Assembly: GCA_964578605.1 (NCBI GenBank)
Contig: CAZODO010000072.1
Coordinates: 1-32,070 of the forward strand
DNA length: 32,070 nucleotides
DNA from: JAXMHN01 sp964578605
Lineage (GTDB): Bacteria > Verrucomicrobiota > Verrucomicrobiia > Limisphaerales > SIBE01
Direction of reading: 5' to 3'
Position numbers and translations under genes: made by a program. How positions within the stretch are numbered: the stretch's first letter is position 1; each line of letters opens with the position of its first letter. The notes beneath the pieces are model-generated. The model saw only the letters and a list, made by a program, of their open reading frames with translations. It did no database searches and had not been told where the DNA came from. This document shows, in pieces, positions 15,837 to 23,235 of this stretch.

Positions 15837-16547
15837 ATGAAAACACGGAAGGCCTTTACTTTGATCGAACTCCTGGTGGTGATTGCGATTATCGCCATCC
15901 TGGCTGGGATGCTGCTGCCCGCCTTGGCCAGCGCTAAAGGGAAAGCCAAACGAGTCCATTGCGTGTCCAATCTGAAGCAGCAGGCCATCGCCTGTTCGCT
16001 CTATTTGAGCGACTCCGAAGATATCTTCCCGTCGATGGAGAACTCGGTGATCAGCTATTACGCTCTCGGTGGGAAGAAGGGAACAGAGTACCTTTCCGAC
16101 ACCCGGTTGCTGAATCCTTACATCTCGGTCGAAGGCAAGGTGCGGACCAACGAACAAGGGGCGGCTCTGGCGTTCAAATGCCCGAGCGACAACGGGGCGC
16201 TGAAAGCCGGCTGGCCAGAAGATCGGAAGCCGACGGTCTTTGATCGGTTTGGAAGCAGCTATCTTTACAACAGCGGGGCGAATGACAATTCGGACGAACT
16301 GGGGCTCTTTAAGAAGAAACTCGCCCAGATCCGCACCCCGACCCGGGTGATCTTCAACAACGATTTCTCGTTCAACATTCACCTGGTGCGGATGAAGCTC
16401 TTTCACAAGGCGCTCTGGCACGACAAGACGCGCCTTGGCTACGGGAACATTTTGTTTGTCGATGGCCACGTTAATTATTTCCAAGCAACGGAAAGCAAGC
16501 CGGATTTTCAGAACGGCACGGACTGGACCTTCGTCTACAACAAGTGA
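15837..16547 (+). CDS. Type II pseudopilin-like protein, H-X9-DG class
   Basis: The start at ATG 15837 is fixed by the prepilin signal: MKTRKAFTLIELLVVIAI, a short basic leader, cleavage before the F of FTLIE, and a hydrophobic helix with E at position +5. The mature protein has about 230 residues. Near the C-terminus is H-D-K-T-R-L-G-Y-G-N-I-L-F-V-DGH, the H-X9-DG motif of planctomycete and verrucomicrobial pseudopilins. The protein should be inserted in the inner membrane and processed by a prepilin peptidase, as part of a secretion or pilus-like system. Whole-genome paralogue families of this type are known; no assembly ATPase is nearby. The next gene, 69 bp on, encodes a very large exported LamG/Ig protein that could be a client. 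Confidence 0.9.
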   Translation: MKTRKAFTLIELLVVIAIIAILAGMLLPALASAKGKAKRVHCVSNLKQQAIACSLYLSDSEDIFPSMENSVISYYALGGKKGTEYLSDTRLLNPYISVEGKVRTNEQGAALAFKCPSDNGALKAGWPEDRKPTVFDRFGSSYLYNSGANDNSDELGLFKKKLAQIRTPTRVIFNNDFSFNIHLVRMKLFHKALWHDKTRLGYGNILFVDGHVNYFQATESKPDFQNGTDWTFVYNK

Positions 16548-16616
16548 CCATTCGGTCGCCGTTCGAAACCCCCAGCGCAGCCAGGTCCTCAACCTCAAAC
16601 TCACCAACCCACTCGC

Positions 16617-19600
16617 ATGAAAACCGCTCCTGTTGCAGTACGAGTCCTCTGCGTCCTTGGACTCATCGCCCTCACCTCGGTGACGGCGCAGGCCGCCAAG
16701 CTTACCCAGTACTGGCCGTTCGACGACAGTCCCAGTTCGACCACGGCAGCCAATGCGGTGGCCAACGGCAACGCCGGCGCCTTGGTCGGCCTCACGCCCG
16801 AGATCGCCTGGACCGCCGATGACCCGCCTCCACTGGCTTACTCGACCCGGGCGATTTCGCTCATGGAAGCCAATGGGTATGTCAACCTGAAGAACCTCGG
16901 CCTCAGGAACTCCGCCACCCTTTCGCTCTGGATTAACCCCGCCAATTATGACACCGACGACATTCGTTTGTTTTCCCAGGTGCAATTCGTGACTCCGTTC
17001 GGCGGGGTGGTGCGCTTCGATCCGTTCGTCTCGGGCAATGTCCAGGCGAACGGCGGGGGCGACTGGGTGAGCCTTGGGCCCCTGGATCAGATCCCGGCCG
17101 GCGCGTGGACCCACCTTGCTTTTGTGTACGACGAGGGCCTGCTGCGCCTTTGGATCAATGGCGTGCGACAGCCCTTGTTCGCGGTGGTTGGGTTCGAGTT
17201 TGACATGGCGGACTTCGGCCTTGGCGCCCGGTTCGACCTTGACGGAACGCTCGGGGGGCCGTTTGGGAACGGCTTTGTGGGATCGTTCGACGACGTCTCT
17301 GTTTGGGACGGACCTCTTTCAAGCAGCTCCATTACCAAGTTGGCCAGCGGCACCCGCCCCACGGACATCACCGACACGCCGGACGGCGAAACGACCGCCC
17401 CGGCAAAGCTGGTGCAATACTTCCCGCTCGAGGAGCCTTCCGGGGCCACGACGGTGCCGAACGCCGTTGCGGGAGGGAACGAGGGCCAATTCCTTGAAGG
17501 GGACGCCGCAGCCGCCTGGGTGGGCAACGATCACCCGGCGCTGCTGGCCTATTCAACCAAGTCCCTGTCGCTCGACGGCGCCGCAGCCTACCTGAGCGTG
17601 GGCAACGTGCAGTTGAAGGACGAAGGCACGATCTCGCTCTGGATCAAACCCTCCGCCATGGAACCCGATACCCGGCTGTATTCTCTGCTCACGGTTCCAT
17701 CGACATTTGCCGGGGTCACGGCGCTCAACATGCTTCCGAACAACGTTGTTTTGAAAGGAACCGTTCTTGTTTACAGCGGCGCCTGGCAACAGGTCGCCCC
17801 AGGCGGCACCCTTCAGGAAGGCCAATGGTCCCACCTCGCGTTCGCCCATTCGCCGGGGCGCGTCAGCCTTTACGTCGACGGTGTCCTGCATGGTACCGCG
17901 GTTGCGGGACTGGACTTCAATGAGGCTGAGCTTGGTTTCGGCGCCCGCCTGGGCCTGGCCAATGGCCGCGGTTTCCAGGGGCTGATGGACGACATTTCCA
18001 TCTGGGACAAGGCGCTGCAGCCTTCGTCAATTCGCAAGCTCGCCAGCGGAATCTCACCCAAAGCGGTGGTCGATTCGCCCGCCACTGAACCGCCCACCAT
18101 CACAGCGCATCCGACCAACACGACAGCCGTTCTCGGCGACCTGGCAAGCTTCAGCGTCTCCGCGCGCGGAGCTGGAATCCTGACGTTCCAATGGCACAAA
18201 GGCGGTGCCGCCCTCGCCGGGGCGACCAATAACCCCTTTGCGATACCCGCGGTGTCCTTGGCCGACGCCGGGGAGTACAGCGTCGTGGTGGCCAATGCGT
18301 TCGGGTCTGCCACCAGCCATGTCGCGCAATTGGTGGTCGATCCCGGCGTGCCCGCCATCGTCACGCAACCCGCCAGCATGACGCGGCGCGTCGGCACAGT
18401 CGCCACGTTCAGTGTGCTGGCGACCGGCGCGCAGCCGCTCAACTACCAATGGTTCAAAGGCGGCACGGCCATCCCGGGCGCCACCGGCACGAACTACACG
18501 ACCGGCAACCTCACCGCCGCGGATGCGGGCGAATACAGGGTCGAAGTGTCGAACGTGTCGGGGTCCGCGACCAGTCAAACAGTCACCTTAAGCCTGGTGA
18601 CTGTTCCGGCGGTGGTGAACGTGAACCTCGTTCCGCCTGCCGGCGCTTACGTCTACACCGGCACCGCAGCCGCCCCTGACCCCGCGGGTGTGGTCTGGAA
18701 CCAGGTGACCGAAGCGGCGCTTGCGGCGGCGCCGAATCGAGAACTGGCTCTCGCGGACGGCGATGGCTTAAGCTCCTCGATCACGTTCACCGCGGGCAGT
18801 TTTGCTGAATGGTTGCCGGCCTTTTCTGCCGACAATGGCGGCGGCGACAATATGCAGCGCACATACTGGCACGTGGGCGGGGGCAACGTGACCCCGGAGT
18901 TCGGGTTCAAGAACCTGGATCCCGGCACGACCTATGAAGTATATATCTATGGCGTCGGCACCGACTTCGGGACGGGAAATACCGAACTATTCAGCCAGGT
19001 GGGCGGCGCGTCCAAACCCGTGAGTCCGGTGCCTGACACAGGATATCCGGCCGTCGGAGAAGATTATGCTCTCTTCAGCGGGATAAAGGGAGTCACCGAA
19101 GTGCTCTTCACCTCTGGCGAACCCGGGAATACCGCCGTGTTCAGCATCGTGAGTGGCCTTCAAATCATCAAAGCCACCGAGGCGCCCAATATCCTCAAAC
19201 AGCCATTGAGCCAGTTCGTCCGGCCGGGCGCTGCGGTGACATTCAGCTTGGAGGTGAATGGGGCCGGGCCATTCAGTTACCAGTGGCGGAAGAACGGAAC
19301 TCCCATCAGCGGGGCGGTCAGTGCGACCTACACGCTTCCCTCGGTCAAGGTCGAAGATGCCGGCGATTTCAGTGTCGTCGTCAGCAACAGCGCCGGGTCT
19401 GTCACGAGTCGTCCGGCGGCCCTGCAAGTTCAAACCGCGCCCCCGGCGATCAACGTGAACCTGCACCGGTCCGAAGGCGCCAACGAATACACCGGCACCG
19501 CCGCCGCCCCCGACATGGGAACCGTCTGGAACCAGGTCACAGAAGCTGCGCTGGCCGCCCAAGCGAACCGGGAGGTGTCGCTTGCCGACTCCGATGGCAA

Positions 19601-20195
19601 CCCGGTGAGCGTGCGCTTCTTTTCAGGCAGTTTCGGTGAGCCTTTGAGCGGCTGGTTTGCCGATAACGGCGGAGGCAACGCGCTTCAAGCATCCTATTGG
19701 CACGTGGGCGGCGGGAAAGTCTCGCCCGAATTCGGCTTCCGCGGTCTTAGCCCGGCGAAGATCTACGACATCTACGTTTACGGCATGCAGACCGACTTCG
19801 GCCTGGGCTGGGGCCAAGCCTATACCCTGGTCGGGACGGGCACAAAGACGGTCGACGAACAACCCGACACCGGCTTCCCTGTCGAAGGCGAGGATTACGT
19901 CGTGTTCCGGGGAGTGACCGGTGTGCAGGAGGTCAAGATCACTTCGGGCACGGCGGGCGAGTATTTCAGCACGGTCACTGGGCTCCAGTTGATTGAAGGC
20001 GAGGAAGTGATCGCGCCTGCGGAATTGTCCATCAGACTCTCTGGTCCAAACGCGGCCACGATCTCATGGACCGGCGGCGGGATATTGCAGGAGGCAGATA
20101 ACATCTCCGGTCCCTGGCAGGCTGTCGCCAACCCCAGCAACCCGTTCACGGTCCAAGTGATTGGGGTCCGCAAGTTCTACCGCGTCGCGCAGTAG
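16617..20195 (+). CDS. Giant secreted LamG/Ig-repeat protein with duplicated unknown domain
   Basis: The protein has 1192 residues. A signal peptide spans 1-27. Two LamG-like domains lie at 29-245 and 263-480, ending in the parallel strings SITKLASGTRPTD and SIRKLASGISPKA. Ig-like domains follow at 492-575, 578-662 and 856-938, with the usual TITxHPTN.../YQW/AGEYxVxVxN motifs. An unnamed domain occurs twice, at 664-853 and 942-1128. The last 60 residues (ISWTGGGILQEAD...RKFYRVAQ) are the C-terminal module common in Verrucomicrobiota exoproteins, as I recall. The protein probably adheres to polysaccharide or other cells outside the envelope. ATG 16617 has no ribosome-binding site. A strong hairpin (20222-20251) ends the unit. 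Confidence 0.85.
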   Translation: MKTAPVAVRVLCVLGLIALTSVTAQAAKLTQYWPFDDSPSSTTAANAVANGNAGALVGLTPEIAWTADDPPPLAYSTRAISLMEANGYVNLKNLGLRNSATLSLWINPANYDTDDIRLFSQVQFVTPFGGVVRFDPFVSGNVQANGGGDWVSLGPLDQIPAGAWTHLAFVYDEGLLRLWINGVRQPLFAVVGFEFDMADFGLGARFDLDGTLGGPFGNGFVGSFDDVSVWDGPLSSSSITKLASGTRPTDITDTPDGETTAPAKLVQYFPLEEPSGATTVPNAVAGGNEGQFLEGDAAAAWVGNDHPALLAYSTKSLSLDGAAAYLSVGNVQLKDEGTISLWIKPSAMEPDTRLYSLLTVPSTFAGVTALNMLPNNVVLKGTVLVYSGAWQQVAPGGTLQEGQWSHLAFAHSPGRVSLYVDGVLHGTAVAGLDFNEAELGFGARLGLANGRGFQGLMDDISIWDKALQPSSIRKLASGISPKAVVDSPATEPPTITAHPTNTTAVLGDLASFSVSARGAGILTFQWHKGGAALAGATNNPFAIPAVSLADAGEYSVVVANAFGSATSHVAQLVVDPGVPAIVTQPASMTRRVGTVATFSVLATGAQPLNYQWFKGGTAIPGATGTNYTTGNLTAADAGEYRVEVSNVSGSATSQTVTLSLVTVPAVVNVNLVPPAGAYVYTGTAAAPDPAGVVWNQVTEAALAAAPNRELALADGDGLSSSITFTAGSFAEWLPAFSADNGGGDNMQRTYWHVGGGNVTPEFGFKNLDPGTTYEVYIYGVGTDFGTGNTELFSQVGGASKPVSPVPDTGYPAVGEDYALFSGIKGVTEVLFTSGEPGNTAVFSIVSGLQIIKATEAPNILKQPLSQFVRPGAAVTFSLEVNGAGPFSYQWRKNGTPISGAVSATYTLPSVKVEDAGDFSVVVSNSAGSVTSRPAALQVQTAPPAINVNLHRSEGANEYTGTAAAPDMGTVWNQVTEAALAAQANREVSLADSDGNPVSVRFFSGSFGEPLSGWFADNGGGNALQASYWHVGGGKVSPEFGFRGLSPAKIYDIYVYGMQTDFGLGWGQAYTLVGTGTKTVDEQPDTGFPVEGEDYVVFRGVTGVQEVKITSGTAGEYFSTVTGLQLIEGEEVIAPAELSIRLSGPNAATISWTGGGILQEADNISGPWQAVANPSNPFTVQVIGVRKFYRVAQ

Positions 20196-20221
20196 ACGGA
20201 TCGAGTTCGCATCAAAAAAAG

Positions 20222-20251
20222 AAAGGCGGCGCTTCGAAAAGCGCCGCCTTT
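20222..20251. terminator. Perfect 13-bp stem terminator hairpin
   Basis: AAAGGCGGCGCTT, loop CGAA, AAGCGCCGCCTTT: a fully paired GC-rich stem 26 bp after the giant gene's stop. On the + strand only TTT follows; on the minus strand the A-run 20213-20220 becomes a proper U-tract, so it may terminate in both directions. Confidence 0.75.
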
Positions 20252-20420
20252 ACGCGAGGTTCGGGAATATGACGCTTTTGGCGGCCTGCTCTTGGTCCCG
20301 CGCCTGTCCCGATGGAATCGTTCCCTTCTGCAGCGAGTCGAGGACCCTGAACCACTCGAGAATGAATCGGTCACTCTGCTGCTTTTACAGGGCTCTCCAC
20401 CGGGTTTTTCACAACGAATC

Positions 20421-20467
20421 CCGAACGAGTTCCGAATCAAAGCCGAACGAGTTCCGAACGAATTCCG
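20421..20467. repeat. Direct repeats CCGAACGAGTTCCGAA
   Basis: Copies lie at 20421-20436 and 20443-20458 (22-bp period), followed by a partial copy at 20454-20467. The units differ in spacing, unlike a CRISPR. Confidence 0.75.
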
Positions 20468-20510
20468 CTTGAATAAGCCGCGCCACCCAAGCGTCAGTTG
20501 TTTCATGGCT

Positions 20511-20531
20511 GGACCGCCGGGCGGGCCATTG
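20511..20531. repeat. Dispersed 21-bp repeat, copy 2
   Basis: It matches 691-711 at 20 of 21 bases in the same orientation. Confidence 0.6.
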
Positions 20532-20611
20532 AGGATTCTTGCTTAGATAGAGCTTGTCTCAGCAGCGAAGATTTGGAGGATTTTGTCCAACACTTCGTCA
20601 AAATCGGCCGT

Positions 20612-20677
20612 TTTTCGACAAAGTGCGGGACAACGTGTGCGACAAAGGCGCCGAATCCCGCCTTTTGGGTCAGGCTC
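20612..20677 (-). repeat. Dispersed repeat family C, copy 2
   Basis: This is the inverted relative of 15542-15595, with an additional short internal segment that repeats the GTTGTCC/TTTGTCG pattern. It ends 17 bp before the start of the UroD-like gene, so it forms that gene's 5' leader. Confidence 0.7.
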
Positions 20678-20694
20678 CAGGCCGAATTACAGCG

Positions 20695-21813
20695 ATGGAA
20701 ACCAGCTTCATCAACGACCGTCAGCAAATAGAGGCGCAGCGCCGCAACCAAGCTTTCTGGAAGGGCGAACTCGAGGACGGCCCGTTGATGTGGATCACCG
20801 CCCCGGGTGCCCGGCCGTGTGCGCCAGTGCCCGAGCCTGCGGGCGAAGAGGCACTCTGGACCAATGTCGATTACGTGATCGCGGCGACCGAGAGCGCGCT
20901 GCGCGGCACTCACTATGCCGGAGATGCTCTGCCTGTCTTTTGTCCCTGGCTGGGACCGGACCAATTCGCGGGCTGGCTTGGCGCCGACCTCGTCCTCCAG
21001 CCACGCGAATTCACCTCGTGGAGCAAACCGTTCGTCCGGGATTGGACAGAGCACAGGGTTTTGCAGATCAAACCCGACAACCGTTGGTGGCGGATTTACC
21101 TCCAAACCGTCCGTGAATCCGTGCGGGCTGGGCAGGGCAAGTGGGTCACTGGGTATCCGGACTTGCACACGGGCCTGGACGCTCTGAGCGCCATTCGGGG
21201 AGCGACCGAGCTTGCGGAAGACCTGTTGACACAGCCGGACGCGATTCGCCGGGCGATGCGGCAGTTAACGGAACTGTGGAAATTCGTGGTCGATACCGTC
21301 TCGGACCTCGTGATGCCGGCCGGGCAAGGAACTTCGAACTGGACCATGGGCTGGAGCAGCGACCGTTTCCTTTGCATCGGACAGAACGATTACTCCTGCA
21401 TGATTGGCGAGAAGATGTTCGAAGCGTTCTGTTGGGAGGATAACGCCGAATGTTGCGCGCACGTTGATCACTCGCTGTATCACCTGGACGGGCCGGGCGC
21501 GGTCCGGCACCTCCCCGTGTTGCTTCGACTGGAACGATTGGACTGCATTCAGTGGATTCAAGGCGCCGGCCAGCCGCTGCCATCGGAATGGCTGCCTTTG
21601 CTCAAACGCATCCAGGCGGGGGGCAAATCGGTCCAACTCTATTACGGCAACGGGCACGGTGGGCATGCGGACTTGAAGCGCGAGATCGATATCTTGGCAG
21701 GCGCCCTGGACCCGGCACGTCTGTTCATCTGGGCCACGGTGGAAACCGCAGACCTCGCCGACGCCGTTGTGCAGTACAGCCGCCAGGTACTTTCGAAGGC
21801 CAAGAGATTCTAA
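20695..21813 (+). CDS. Uroporphyrinogen decarboxylase-like protein (UroD/MtaA superfamily)
   Basis: ATG 20695 gives 372 residues without a signal peptide, so the protein is cytoplasmic. The sequence resembles the UroD-like methyltransferase/decarboxylase superfamily: an N-terminal segment ending MWITAPGA, a helical middle (AIRRAMRQLTELWKFVVDTV), then strands LPVLLRLERLDCIQWIQGAG and SVQLYYGNGHGG. The heme-pathway enzyme is shorter and carries an N-terminal arginine motif I do not see, so this is probably a UroD-like paralogue, such as a corrinoid or thiol methyltransferase, rather than HemE. Many such paralogues of unknown substrate occur in polysaccharide-degrading Verrucomicrobiota and Planctomycetota. 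It converges with the CotH-like gene and has no co-directional partner. Confidence 0.6.
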   Translation: METSFINDRQQIEAQRRNQAFWKGELEDGPLMWITAPGARPCAPVPEPAGEEALWTNVDYVIAATESALRGTHYAGDALPVFCPWLGPDQFAGWLGADLVLQPREFTSWSKPFVRDWTEHRVLQIKPDNRWWRIYLQTVRESVRAGQGKWVTGYPDLHTGLDALSAIRGATELAEDLLTQPDAIRRAMRQLTELWKFVVDTVSDLVMPAGQGTSNWTMGWSSDRFLCIGQNDYSCMIGEKMFEAFCWEDNAECCAHVDHSLYHLDGPGAVRHLPVLLRLERLDCIQWIQGAGQPLPSEWLPLLKRIQAGGKSVQLYYGNGHGGHADLKREIDILAGALDPARLFIWATVETADLADAVVQYSRQVLSKAKRF

Positions 21814-21953
21814 ATGTCGGTGCCCACAAAGCCCGCGAATGACACGAAAGAGATGGGGCAAACCGAGTTGCCGAAAGGGGCTGCTGCTCCGCAAAGATTC
21901 AACCCTGACCGGTTGAGGAAGGCCGGCACCCGTTTCCTGCTGCTTGCCAGGCG

Positions 21954-23156
21954 CTATCGTCCTGCCGCGAGGCGCATCGATAGGATCCTGTATCGGGCAG
22001 CAATGCGGTTTTTCAGGTCCGGGGCATTCCCTCTGAGCGCCGCCGCCAGGCGCGGATCATATCTCATGAGTTGCGGGGTTAACTGTGCCACCCGTTGATC
22101 AATCCGCCGCATCAGGACGGACGGCACGAACTGTTCCGTGAAGATCTGCTCGAACCGTTGGCGGTAAAGAACACGGGTTTCGGGAAGCCGCAAGACGGCG
22201 CGAGCCACCAGGCCACTGGCCGGGGGGAGGACGGGCCTGCCTGAGTCTCGCAAGAGCTGATCCAAATCATGAGGGATAAACACGATCTTCTCGGAATCGA
22301 GGTCGTGGTAGACAGAGTAGTTCTTCACGTTGAGCGTGTATCCGTCCCAATGATCCAGCATGACTTCAAGGGCCATGAACGATACGAACCGTGGCACATC
22401 GAGCAGCTTTGGCAGTTCGGTCCGCAGCCGTTCCGGATCGGTGTCGCGGGCCACGGCGGCGAGGGCCCGAAGCTCCGCGCCTTGCGTGTCCTCTTTCCCT
22501 CCGTTCTTCTCGAGCCGCTGAATATCGGCGTTGGCACTCCGGCTGTAAACGTTCCCGTGCGGGTTCTTGAACGAACTGGCCAGGAAATCCGAGTTGATGC
22601 TTTCGACGAGGGCATAGAGCCCCAGCCTTTGGCCGTTCAACTCGACGACTGCGTGAGCGACTCGTGCGGCGGGCACTCCCGCCTGTCGAAATAACTCGCT
22701 GCTGAACCACTCGCTGAGAAACGTGTCGTCCTGGACGGAGTTGTTGAGGTGAAACTTTCGCAAGCCGTGGAATCGGCCACTGGCTTCACGCAGGTTGAGC
22801 GTCAGACCGGGTTTGTCATCCAAGCTGCGGAAGCTTCCGGCTCCACCTTTCAGGCGGATCATGACGTTGGTCCAGGCCAGCGCTCCCTCGCGGAGCACGG
22901 CCGGAACGTACTCTCGCGGGTTCGTTCGCAGCGATCGCAGACCACGCGGAGCGATCTCCAGCCTCAGAACATGCAACACGCCGTTGGTAAAAAGCGCGTC
23001 GGCCTCCGGGCGGCTCTTTGCAGCCACCGGCTCGTCCATGGCTTCGGGCGGAGGCGACGCCGGAGCAGAGGAGAGCGCAACAACGCTCAGCAGGAGGATG
23101 GCAAACGCCACGCACGACCGCGGAACGTTTCGTTTCACGCTTTGAACAGTAAGCAC
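21954..23156 (-). CDS. CotH kinase-family protein, exported
   Basis: The protein has 400 residues from GTG 23156; GTG 23138 is an alternative that places the signal peptide (CVAFAILLLSVVALSSAPA) nearer the start. The CotH fold is recognisable: LRKFHLNNSVQDDTFLSEW (first conserved helix), RVAHAVVELNGQRLGLYALVE, LDHWDGYTLNVKNYSVYHD and VFIPHDLDQLL, where the Asp residues are the metal-binding positions. CotH enzymes are atypical protein kinases acting on spore-coat or extracellular proteins. In Verrucomicrobiota many exported paralogues exist with unknown targets. The gene is divergent from the GH123-like gene, sharing a 79-bp intergenic region. Confidence 0.8.
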   Translation of the reverse strand: MLTVQSVKRNVPRSCVAFAILLLSVVALSSAPASPPPEAMDEPVAAKSRPEADALFTNGVLHVLRLEIAPRGLRSLRTNPREYVPAVLREGALAWTNVMIRLKGGAGSFRSLDDKPGLTLNLREASGRFHGLRKFHLNNSVQDDTFLSEWFSSELFRQAGVPAARVAHAVVELNGQRLGLYALVESINSDFLASSFKNPHGNVYSRSANADIQRLEKNGGKEDTQGAELRALAAVARDTDPERLRTELPKLLDVPRFVSFMALEVMLDHWDGYTLNVKNYSVYHDLDSEKIVFIPHDLDQLLRDSGRPVLPPASGLVARAVLRLPETRVLYRQRFEQIFTEQFVPSVLMRRIDQRVAQLTPQLMRYDPRLAAALRGNAPDLKNRIAARYRILSMRLAAGR

Positions 23157-23235
23157 GAGGCCGAATTAGGCAAGCAGGTCCTTGCACCGATGCAGGGCTG
23201 GCCAAAGCACGGCTCTGTTGGTAACGTCGGTGGCC

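Larger units (their letters stand above)
20252..20694. other. Repeat-dense intergenic region before the UroD-like gene
   Basis: No gene is supported. The region holds short direct repeats (20421-20467), the second copy of the 21-bp repeat (20511-20531) and dispersed repeat family C copy 2 (20612-20677). Confidence 0.55.

Noticed and set aside
15741..17114. 457-codon minus-strand frame
   Set aside because: It covers the pseudopilin and LamG start on the other strand and contains no recognisable domain.
20421..20467. Possible CRISPR
   Set aside because: The two full units differ in spacing from the third partial one, spacers are only 6 bp and no cas gene is present.
20695..21813. Calling the UroD-like gene hemE
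   Set aside because: The N-terminal arginine motif expected of HemE is not visible and the neighbours are unrelated to heme.
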